NCBI GenBank assembly: GCA_903905065.1
Contig: CAIVEW010000016.1
Location: 1 to 33,534 of the forward strand
Direction of reading: 5' to 3'
From: an uncultured Bacteroidota bacterium
Lineage (GTDB): Bacteria; Bacteroidota; Bacteroidia; Chitinophagales; Chitinophagaceae
DNA: 33,534 nucleotides
In this document: one piece after another, positions 1 to 8,700 of the stretch
Position numbering within the stretch: position 1 is the stretch's first letter
How the letters are laid out: every line of letters begins with the position of its first letter
Notes under the pieces: model-generated
The model's database searches: none
What the model saw: the letters and a program-made list of their open reading frames with translations, nothing else
Told to the model about the DNA's origin: nothing
Made by a program: the position numbers and the translations under genes

Positions 1-2390
1 AGTGGGGCTTGGGCCGCCAAAGGTAACTGTGGTATAGAACGTATACACCTCACCAAGGTAGGAGGCTGTATCTGGCTGGGTGTAGGTCAGCACCACTACC
101 GGGCCACCCTGCGGCCATACATTCAGTGTCACATCCTTGCTCACCACCGATGGGGTAACGCAGGCGCCGCTTACCGTCATTACGCAGGTCAGGAAGTCGC
201 CATGGGTAGGATTGTAAGTGTATGGGTTGCCTGCGCCGATGTAGGAACCAAACAACTCCCATACAAAGGATGGGGTGCCTACTACCGGCGTTACAGTGGC
301 CGTTAACGTAACCGGTGTGTTGTGGCACAGGAACGAGTCTGCAGGTGAGGGGGCAACACTCAGGAATACCGGGATAGGTGTCTCCACATGGAAGGGCGTA
401 ACCGTATAGCAGCCGGAGATCAATGTATAGCTAATCGTCACGTCCCCTTGCACCACGCCGTCCACTTCGCCGGTAAAGGCTATGGCGTGTGCTATGGTGC
501 CATCGCTGCTGCTCCAAACACCACCTGGTGTAGCATCAGACAATATCACAGATGATGCAGGGCAAACACTGTCCACACCCAATATCGGGCCTGGTGCAGG
601 AGATACAGCTATTGGAGCAGTAACATAACAGCCTGTAGGTATGGTATAAGTAACGGTAACGCCTGTCAACGGTGAAAGGCCGGTAACCACCCCAGTGGGG
701 CTGATGGTGCCGCCGGCACTGGCGCTCCAGGTGCCTCCGGGCGTAGCATCACTCACGGTAGTGCTGGTACCCTGGCATATACTACCCACACCAAGGATTG
801 CCGACGGAAGCGGGTTTACCAGCATAGGGAAGCTTACCGTGCTGCAGGTGCTATACATAGCAATAACAGAGCCCGGTGTGAGGCCGGTAACAATGCCTGT
901 AGACGGGCTTATGGACGCTGAGCCTGAGCCCGAAGCAATACTCCAGGTGCCTCCTGTAATAAGGTCGGTAAGCATGGTGGCACCGCCCACGCACACCGTT
1001 GAAGAACCATTGATGGCGGTTGGCGCAGGTGTTATAGTCGTTGCATAAATACGGAAGCAGGTAGTAGGCAAGGTATAAGTAATAGTAGCTGTGCCTGATG
1101 TGACACCGGTCACCAAGCCGGTAGGGTCCACAGTAGCAGTGGCAGGATTGCTGCTGCTCCAGGTGCCACCGGGGCTGCTATCGTTGAAGAGCGATGAAGA
1201 GCCCTGGCAGATGGGGCTTGTGCCCGAAATAGCTGCAGGTGGAGGGTTTACAGTAAATACTGTGTTGGCATTACACCCGGAACCTGGGATCGTATAAATA
1301 ATGGTTGTAGTACCTGCAGACAAAGCGGAGACAAGGCCGGAAAGTGAGCCTATTGTTGCCACACCAGTGTTGCTGCTGCTCCAGGTACCGCCTGCTGTGG
1401 CATCCGTGAGTGTTGTTGAAAAACCGATACAGCCGCTGGTGGTGCCGTTTATCCCACCTGGCACCGGGTTCACGGTAACATTACTTGTCGCAGTGCAACT
1501 GCCTATGGGCAGCGTGTACGTGATCGTGGCCGTGCCGGTGGCCATACCGCTAGCAAGTCCGGTGACCGGGTCAATGCTCGCAATGCCAGGCGCACTGCTG
1601 CTCCAGGCGCCGCCTGCGGTAGGATCGGTCAGCAAATTGGAAAGTCCGACACAGAGGTTGAAGTTGCCAACGATCGCTACAGGAGACGTGTTCACAGTAA
1701 CGACCACCGTAGCAGGGCAGTTATAAGTATTGGTGTAAACCACGGTTGTGTTGCCCGCTGAATATGCGGTTACCACCCCCGTTGAAATACCAACGGCTGC
1801 AATAGCAGGCAGGCTGGAAGTCCAGGTGCCACCGGTAAGGGCATCAGTAAGCGAAGTCGTGAGTCCCGCGCACAACACGACAGTTCCGTTAATAGGTGCA
1901 ACCGGATTAACGGTCACCACCACACTCACTGGCGTGCAATTCAGATCACTATAAGTTATGATAGTTGTGCCGGGTGCAAGCGCACTCACCAACCCGGTAA
2001 CCGGATCGATACTGGCTATGCCGGGGGCGCTGCTGCTCCAGGCTCCGCCACCTACCAGGTCGCTGAGCAACGTAGTTGAGCCCTGGCATACAACCGGGTT
2101 GCCCTGTATGGCCGATGGAGCCGGATTAACAGTAACCGGGGTAGTAACATAACAATTGCCGGGCAGTGTATAAGTAATGGTAGCTATGCCGCCGATGCCA
2201 ACACCGGTAACAACACCCGTACCGCTTACGGTAGCCACACCCGTATTGCTACTGCTCCAGGTGCCACCAGCCACAGCATCCGTCAGGTTGGTCGTAAGGC
2301 CTACGCATACATTAGGGGTACCTGTTATTGCTCCGGGTGATGGGTTGACGGTAACGGTAGCGCTTACACTGCAAGTGCCCAGCGTATAGG
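1..2390 (-). repeat. Left arm of a large imperfect inverted repeat (shared tail of the two giant genes)
   Basis: Position p pairs with 9375-p on the other arm without a detectable indel from 1 to at least 2390. By eye, bases 1-300 differ from the other arm at 16 positions, mostly silent. The encoded tails stay nearly identical to about position 1050, then diverge steadily toward the heads. Homology weakens into generic repeat-level similarity beyond about 2.4-2.8 kb. The arm probably continues left of the window. Confidence 0.9.
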
Positions 2391-4593
2391 TAATAACGGC
2401 ATTTGCCATTACAGTACCAAAGCCGGAAACGAGCCCTGTGCCCGCGCCTACGCTGGCAACGGCAGGATTACTGCTGGTCCATCCGCCGCCGCCTACTGCA
2501 TCAGTGAGTAATGTCGTAGCGCCGGAGCATACCGAAAGAGTACCCAGTATTGCCGTGGGCAATGGGGTTACCGTAACTACAGCTGTTGATGGGCAGCCCA
2601 GGGACGTAGTATAAGTAATGGTTGAGGTGCCAACACCGGCAGCTGTGAGAAAACCGGAGCCGGTAACTATTGTTGCTACGCCGGCAGTGCTGCTGCTCCA
2701 GGTACCGGGGGTAGTAGCGTCTGTCAGCGTGGTTGTTGCCCCTTGGCATAATAACAGTGTGCCTAAAACAGGAGTTGCGGGGTTTACAGTTACTACCTGT
2801 GCAACGCCGCAAGTGCCGATAACATAGGAAATAGTCGTGGTGCCGCCCGATAAGCCGGTTACCACACCTGTTGCCGATACCGTTGCAACGCCTGCTACTG
2901 TAGAACTCCAGGTGCCGCCTGCTGTAGCGTCCGTTAAACTTGTTGTTGCACCCTGGCACACAATGGGTGTGCCCGTAATAGCCGGTGGGCAAAGAATAAG
3001 TTCATATGCCCCTATGGTTGGCGTTATTCTTGTGGTACCGTGAATATCTGTAGTGATAGAGGGAACAGTAGCGAATGTACCTGCATTGAGTACATTGTTC
3101 GCTGGAACAGTGTTCAGGTCGAGGTTGGTCGTTGACACCCAACTCGGTCCATATGGCGTTATCGAATTTAAGTTACCTCCAAAGTTTGCCTGCATGGCTG
3201 CCAGTGTATTGCAATTTACGAGGCCTACGTTACCCAAATTGCCGGCAGCGGAACTAACGAAATAATCATTGTAGTCAATACTTGAAAAAATACTGGCTGG
3301 CGCCGTGGAAATAATTCCATAGGGATTTCCAGTACTTTCCGTATTCACGAGGATGTTATTGACTACGGCCACTCCACCCGTGATTCCTCCGGCGGCAAAC
3401 GGATTGAAACAAATAGCAGCAAAATTTGATATGGCGATAGCAACGGCACCTCCGGTTGGGTTTGAATTCACACTTTGGTCGATTGAATTTTCAAAGAAGT
3501 TCACATTGGCACCATAGTCCATGTAAATGCCATAGCCCATAGTGGCATTTGTAGCTGTAGCAATTCCAGCGGCTCGTGCTTTAATATCGGCCACATAGTT
3601 GTCGTAAACCTGGGTTGTGCCTCCAGAACTAATGTAGTCAAAATAGAAGCCATAAGACCCGTCGGTGGCCGCATCTGAAACATTATTCACTTGATTATTG
3701 TTTACGCTGCCACCCGCAACATAAAAAGATAATACAATGCCAGTAGTGAATGCAGTTCCCGCAGCAAAAGTGCCGGCAGGTATCCCTCCGATATTTGTAA
3801 CCGTATTGCCGGCTATTGAGAAATTCTGCGTACTGTTAAGCCAAATCCCCCCTAAACCACAAGTGTTCACATTGTTTCCGCTTATATTCCAGTTATTATC
3901 CAAGGTTGTCAACGAAGCGTAACTCGGGCCAAAACTGTAAATGCCAAGTTGGGCTCCAGATATAACATTATTTTGAATGGTGATATTTGAGCTAAGGCAT
4001 TCCCCATTCTGATATAAAGTAGTTCCACTGCCTGAAGTGATGGCAATACCATTGTTGACGGAGCCACCGGTGATGACGCAGTTTTTCACCGTAACGTTGG
4101 AAACTCCAAAAGCGGCACTAGGACTGCCCATACGAATTACATATCCTAAACCCGCATTAGTATTCCTTATTGTGAGATTCTGAGTAGTACCACCCGGTGT
4201 ATTAGACCCGTCAATTGTGACATTATTAGCTCCATAAAAGTAAATGGGGCCATTTCCCGCAATATTGCTTGTGATGGTTGCAGTTACCCCCGGAGCCGGT
4301 TTTACCAGGATTGACGTGTAGTTGGCTGCGCCGCTGCCACTCCGATTTAAAGTACCTACAGCGGTTTCTGTGGTGTTTGCCGTCACGGAAATATTTATCG
4401 CCCCTTGGTGGGTGCCCGCATTAATCGCCGCAAAAGCAAGGCGTAATTGCGTGTAGACCGTCGGCCCAAGCGTGCCTGCGGTTGCCGTAACCGTTATCTG
4501 CGCACTGCCGCGCAAAGTACCCAGCGTGAAGGCTGCGCCAAGCACAAATAACCTAACCGTATTCGCGATAGAATAAGTAGACTTAAGTCTCAT
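1..4593 (-). CDS. Giant exported surface protein, beta-helix head plus Ig-like repeats (3' end outside window)
   Basis: The frame is open from an ATG at 4593 to the left edge (1531 codons, no stop), so the C-terminus is missing. Residues 1-32 form a signal peptide ending near GSAQ. Residues about 33-530 are rich in Asn/Gly/Thr/Ser with recurrent 'N-x-hydrophobic-x-N-N' rungs (for example NNVTIDGSNTPGGTTQNLTI), as in right-handed beta-helix proteins. From about residue 534 come 12 tandem repeats of about 72 residues with the signature C-x-G-(x)n-LTD-(x)3-GGTWSSS-x-(x)2-VA-(x)n-TG-V-VTG-(x)n-ITY, each with a conserved Cys near its start and another near its end. These resemble Ig-like BIG2 domains. 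Ig/PKD-like sequence follows to the edge. By homology with the plus-strand gene at 5730, the missing end should carry a T9SS sorting domain. Likely role: an outer-surface or secreted adhesin or structural protein. The substrate is unknown. Confidence 0.9.
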   Translation of the reverse strand, partial: MRLKSTYSIANTVRLFVLGAAFTLGTLRGSAQITVTATAGTLGPTVYTQLRLAFAAINAGTHQGAINISVTANTTETAVGTLNRSGSGAANYTSILVKPAPGVTATITSNIAGNGPIYFYGANNVTIDGSNTPGGTTQNLTIRNTNAGLGYVIRMGSPSAAFGVSNVTVKNCVITGGSVNNGIAITSGSGTTLYQNGECLSSNITIQNNVISGAQLGIYSFGPSYASLTTLDNNWNISGNNVNTCGLGGIWLNSTQNFSIAGNTVTNIGGIPAGTFAAGTAFTTGIVLSFYVAGGSVNNNQVNNVSDAATDGSYGFYFDYISSGGTTQVYDNYVADIKARAAGIATATNATMGYGIYMDYGANVNFFENSIDQSVNSNPTGGAVAIAISNFAAICFNPFAAGGITGGVAVVNNILVNTESTGNPYGIISTAPASIFSSIDYNDYFVSSAAGNLGNVGLVNCNTLAAMQANFGGNLNSITPYGPSWVSTTNLDLNTVPANNVLNAGTFATVPSITTDIHGTTRITPTIGAYELILCPPAITGTPIVCQGATTSLTDATAGGTWSSTVAGVATVSATGVVTGLSGGTTTISYVIGTCGVAQVVTVNPATPVLGTLLLCQGATTTLTDATTPGTWSSSTAGVATIVTGSGFLTAAGVGTSTITYTTSLGCPSTAVVTVTPLPTAILGTLSVCSGATTLLTDAVGGGGWTSSNPAVASVGAGTGLVSGFGTVMANAVITYTLGTCSVSATVTVNPSPGAITGTPNVCVGLTTNLTDAVAGGTWSSSNTGVATVSGTGVVTGVGIGGIATITYTLPGNCYVTTPVTVNPAPSAIQGNPVVCQGSTTLLSDLVGGGAWSSSAPGIASIDPVTGLVSALAPGTTIITYSDLNCTPVSVVVTVNPVAPINGTVVLCAGLTTSLTDALTGGTWTSSLPAIAAVGISTGVVTAYSAGNTTVVYTNTYNCPATVVVTVNTSPVAIVGNFNLCVGLSNLLTDPTAGGAWSSSAPGIASIDPVTGLASGMATGTATITYTLPIGSCTATSNVTVNPVPGGINGTTSGCIGFSTTLTDATAGGTWSSSNTGVATIGSLSGLVSALSAGTTTIIYTIPGSGCNANTVFTVNPPPAAISGTSPICQGSSSLFNDSSPGGTWSSSNPATATVDPTGLVTGVTSGTATITYTLPTTCFRIYATTITPAPTAINGSSTVCVGGATMLTDLITGGTWSIASGSGSASISPSTGIVTGLTPGSVIAMYSTCSTVSFPMLVNPLPSAILGVGSICQGTSTTVSDATPGGTWSASAGGTISPTGVVTGLSPLTGVTVTYTIPTGCYVTAPIAVSPAPGPILGVDSVCPASSVILSDATPGGVWSSSDGTIAHAIAFTGEVDGVVQGDVTISYTLISGCYTVTPFHVETPIPVFLSVAPSPADSFLCHNTPVTLTATVTPVVGTPSFVWELFGSYIGAGNPYTYNPTHGDFLTCVMTVSGACVTPSVVSKDVTLNVWPQGGPVVVLTYTQPDTASYLGEVYTFYTTVTFGGPSPT

Positions 4594-4710
4594 AAAACCT
4601 GGATTTAATATGGAATTGACCTAAAAGTAAGAATTTCGCAACATATAGCATGTTTTTTTTCACTACAGGGTCTCCGTCAAACTGATCAATAACAATCAAT
4701 TAATAAAACA

Positions 4711-4734
4711 AAGGCGGAGCTAAGGCTCCGCCTT
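4711..4734 (-). terminator. Rho-independent terminator of msrA
   Basis: A 10-bp perfect stem, AAGGCGGAGC with GCTCCGCCTT, has a 4-nt loop and lies 51 bp past the msrA stop. On the minus strand the hairpin is followed by the T-rich tract TGTTTTATTA. Confidence 0.8.
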
Positions 4735-4784
4735 TCCTTGCTATGTGATTACTTGACTATTTACCGATCAAAAAATGATTGTTT

Positions 4785-5474
4785 TTACTTGGCAAAACTA
4801 TGCTCCGGTTTGATGAGTTCGGGATGAGCTGCCTGGTAGCGGGCGATCTCGTTGAACGATCTTACCACGTAGGGCTCCGTAGTATGGGTATTCAGATAAT
4901 GCTGGTGTACATCTTCAGCCGGCCAGAATAAGGTGAAATGAACAACCTCCGCGGCAATTGGTTTCTTGTATTTTCCAGACTTGTTGAGCGCATCTATATG
5001 CTCCTGGGCAAGTTTCTTTTCATTTGCCGTGCGGTAGAAGATCATGCTGCGGTACTGGGTACCCTGGTCCACGCCCTGCCCGTTTACTTGTGTAGGGTCT
5101 TCCATTGCATCGAAGTAAATATCCAGCAGTGTGGAATAAGATATTTTAGCGCTGTCGTAATAAATATTCACAGTCTCAGTATGCCCGGTAGTGCCTTTCT
5201 CCACTTCTTCATACGTTGGCCATGTCTTGCCGCCGCCCGCGTAGCCCGGGAATACCGCCACTACGCCTTTTATGCTTTCAAACAATGTTTGCTCGTGCCA
5301 GAAGCAGCCTGCCGCGAAGGTAGCCTGGCTGTGTTTGGAAAGATCAGTAGGTGCAACATCTTTCAGAAAGACAGCGCTCACGTCTTTTGCTTTTTGAGGG
5401 GATACCGTCTGTCCACAGCACGAGAAGCAGCCGGCAATAAATATCGCCGAACATAACGTAGAGATTCTATTCAT
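4785..5474 (-). CDS. msrA: Peptide-methionine (S)-S-oxide reductase MsrA, lipoprotein type
   Basis: It reduces methionine-S-sulfoxide in proteins back to methionine, using thioredoxin-type reductants. The 229-residue product has the MsrA hallmarks: GCFW at 56-59 with nucleophilic Cys57, the GHTE motif with catalytic Glu100, DPTQVNGQGVDQGTQYRS at about 126-143 with substrate-binding Tyr141, and EDVHQHYL near 187-194. The N-terminus has a lipobox, IAGC, with Cys16 as the predicted lipidated residue, so the enzyme probably works in the envelope and repairs exported proteins. A further Cys pair at 19-20 may only be part of the leader. The gene lies between two giant divergent surface-protein genes and has its own terminator. 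Linkage to those proteins is only positional. Confidence 0.95.
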   Translation of the reverse strand: MNRISTLCSAIFIAGCFSCCGQTVSPQKAKDVSAVFLKDVAPTDLSKHSQATFAAGCFWHEQTLFESIKGVVAVFPGYAGGGKTWPTYEEVEKGTTGHTETVNIYYDSAKISYSTLLDIYFDAMEDPTQVNGQGVDQGTQYRSMIFYRTANEKKLAQEHIDALNKSGKYKKPIAAEVVHFTLFWPAEDVHQHYLNTHTTEPYVVRSFNEIARYQAAHPELIKPEHSFAK

Positions 5475-5551
5475 GTTGCATTTTTTTAAGCTGGTACGAA
5501 GGTAACGTTTTTCGCGACGTCTAAAAAGGATGAGTCTGTAATACGTCCGCT

Positions 5552-5593
5552 CCCGAAGCGGCCAGTTGTAAGCTGGCGAAGCTACCGATCGGG
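5552..5593. other. Nested inverted repeat in the msrA/giant-gene intergenic region
   Basis: Outer arms CCCGA (5552-5556) and TCGGG (5589-5593) enclose an inner hairpin, GCCAG (5561-5565) with CTGGC (5573-5577). It lies between the divergent starts of msrA (5474) and the plus-strand giant gene (5730). Function is unknown; it could be a REP-like relic or a structured leader. Confidence 0.3.
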
Positions 5594-5610
5594 TATTTTT
5601 CGGCCTGATT

Positions 5611-5640
5611 TTTGCTGTTAATAAAATAATAATATTTTTA
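5611..5640 (+). promoter_or_regulatory. Candidate Bacteroidota promoter for the plus-strand giant gene
   Basis: TTTG at 5611-5614 and TATTTTTA at 5633-5640 (7 of 8 matches to TAnnTTTG) are separated by 18 nt. This would give a leader of roughly 80 nt before the ATG at 5730. The surroundings are very A+T-rich, so a chance match is possible. Confidence 0.3.
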
Positions 5641-5729
5641 CCTAAATTTAACCCCAGACACAGGTCTGTAAATTAACGCAATAACAACCATTTATAAATA
5701 CAGCATTTCAATTACAAATTACCCAGGAA

Positions 5730-8700
5730 ATGAAAAAAATATACCAGTACAGTTCGGTTCTTCTGCTTGCTCTACTAGCCTCGAATTTTAACACCAGTGC
5801 GCAAACCAGTACATATAATTACACCGGTGGTTTACAAACTTATACGGTACCTGCAGGGGTTACGAGTATAGCAGTTGACGTGATCGGAGCGCAAGGAGGT
5901 GGGCGGCAATGTGCATATGGTGGGGCAGAATACCAGTCTGCGGGCGGATGTGGTGGCCGTGTTCAGGCTACAGTTAATGTCACTCCCGGCCATGTGCTGA
6001 ATATAGCGGTGGGTGGCGGAGGATACGGTAACGGTACGGCTACCGCGGCGGTATATGGCGGCGGCGGCACTGTACCCGGGTGGAATAACATTTATCCGGC
6101 TGCCAGCGGCGGGGGGGGGTCTACAATATCTGACGTAACTGCCGGAACGACTTTAGTAGTTGCTGGCGGCGGTGGCGGCGGCGGCGGTAACTGGTGTACT
6201 TCTGCTGGTATTTTGACCGGCGCCGGAGACCATGGAGGAAATGGTGGTGGGCTGATTGGTGCTGCGGGAAACTCTGATGGCTGTGGAATTGGACAAGGTG
6301 GTCAAGGCGGTACGCAAGTGGCGGGTGGTGCGGCTTTGGCGTGCTCAGGTTATACCGCGATGAATGGATCTGCTGGCGCAGGAGGAAATTCGGTAACGTC
6401 GGGCGGGGTGACGTGCGGCGGCGGTGGCGGTGGCTACTACGGTGGCGCATCCGGTGCATATAGTAGCGGAGGCGGCGGTGGATCTTCTTATACAAATCCC
6501 CTTTATACCACTTCTGTTGTACATACTCAAGGTTACAATTGTATTGTCATAGCTGCAAACGTAGACCCTGGCGCAAATGGCCAGGTAATCATCACGGTCA
6601 ACTGCAGTGCGGGCACAATTACGGGTAACGGCCTGTTGTGCGTGGGTGGCAATACTCAGCTTACAGATATTACTCCGGGCGGTACCTGGAGTTCAGGTAC
6701 ACCGGGCGTCGCTACAGTTAGCGGCACAGGGCTTGTAACCGGCACAGGCGCGGGCACTGCAACTATCAATTATGCGGTTACGGGCTGCGCAGCTACGTTT
6801 ATTGTTACCGTATCTCCGGTGCCTACCGCTATACTGGGTAACCGTTCTATATGCACGGGCACTACAAGCGCGCTGACCGATGCCGTAGCAGGTGGCACAT
6901 GGACAAGCAGTAATTTAGGAGTAGCCACAGTGGTAACGGGCACGGGAGTTGTTTCCGGCCTTACACCCGGCACTTCTACAATAGTTTATTATATGGCTGG
7001 TGGCGCATGCTCCATACCAGCTATCGTTACGGTTAATCTTTCTCCTTCAGCGATAACAGGCACACCTAATGTTTGTGTCGGGTTAACAACGGCGCTAACC
7101 GATGCCACAGGCGGTGGTACCTGGAGCAGCAGTAATACGGGTATTGCTACGGTAAGTGGCACGGGTGTTGTTACCGGAGCAGGCGCGGGCGGCATTGCTA
7201 CGATCACTTATACTATGCCGGGCAATTGTTATGTTACCACCCCGGTTACGGTCAATCCGGCGCCGTCGGCTATCCTCGGTAACCCTACGATATGCCTTGG
7301 GCTCACTTCTACGCTCAGTAATCTTGTAGCGGGTGGCGCATGGAGCAGCAGCGCTCCGGGTGTTGCCAGCATTGACCCCGTTACCGGGGTGGTGAGTGCG
7401 CTTGCTCTTGGCACAGCCACTATTGTATATACAGATCTGAACTGCACACCGGTAAGTATGGTAGTAACGGTGAACCCCGTACAGCCCATCAACGGCAACC
7501 TCGTAGTTTGCGCAGGCCTTAACACGCAGCTTTCAGATGTACTGACAGGGGGCACCTGGGCTTCGGGTTCACCCGGTATTGCTTCTGTAGACGGTACAGG
7601 CCTGGTAACTGCCTATATAGGCGGCAATACAACCATTGTTTATACCAACACCTATGGTTGCGCTTCATCCGCGATCGTCACCGTGAATACATCACCCGTT
7701 GCGATCTCTGGTAACTTCAACCTCTGTGTGGGCGTTGGTAACCAACTTAGTGATCTTACGGCAGGCGGCAACTGGAGTACCAGCGATCCTGCTATAGCGT
7801 CGATCAGCGGTACTGGCCTTGCCACCGGCGTAGCTACCGGTACGGCTACGATCACTTATACTTTACCCGTCAGCGGTTGCACCGCTACTGCAAACGTTAC
7901 GGTGAATCCATTGCCTGGCGCAATAAATGGCGCTACCAGCGCTTGTATCAGCGGCACAACGACGCTCACTGACGCGGTTGCCGGCGGTACCTGGAGCAGC
8001 AGCAACACTGGTGTGGCAACAATAGGCTCACTTTCCGGCCTTGTCTCCGCTTTATCTGCGGGCATTACAAATATTATTTATACTGTTCCCGGTACGGGCT
8101 GCAATGCCGGCATCGTGTTCACCGTGAATCCTGCGCCTGCAGCTATTTCGGGCACAAGCCCCATCTGCCAGGGCTCTTCATCGCTCTTCAACGAGAGCAG
8201 CCCCGGTGGCACCTGGAGCAGCAGCAGCCCTGCCATTGCCAGTGTTGACCCTACCGGCTTGGTGACCGGTGTCACATCAGGCACAGCTACCATTACTTAT
8301 ACTTTGCCTACCACTTGCTTCCGTATTTATGCAACGACTATAACACCTGCGCCAACCGCCATCAATGGTTCTTCAACGGTGTGCGTTGGCAGCGCTACGA
8401 TGCTTACCGACCTTATTACGGGAGGTACCTGGAGTATCGCTTCGGGTTCTGGTTCAGCGTCCATAAGCCCGTCTACCGGCATTGTTACCGGCCTCACAGC
8501 TGGCTCTGTTATTGCTATGTATAGCACCTGCAGCACGGTAAGCTTCCCTATGCTGGTAAACCCGCTTCCGTCAGCAATCCTTGGTGTGGGTAGTATATGC
8601 CAGGGTACCAGCACCACCGTGAGTGATGCTACACCCGGAGGCACCTGGAGCGCCAGCGCCGGCGGCACCATCAGCCCCACTGGGGTGGTTACCGGCCTTT

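Noticed and set aside
695..3043. Series of Val/Pro/Thr-rich open frames on the plus strand
   Set aside because: They are antisense readings of the Ig-like repeats and recur with the repeat period. The same shadows appear on the minus strand at 6770-8680.
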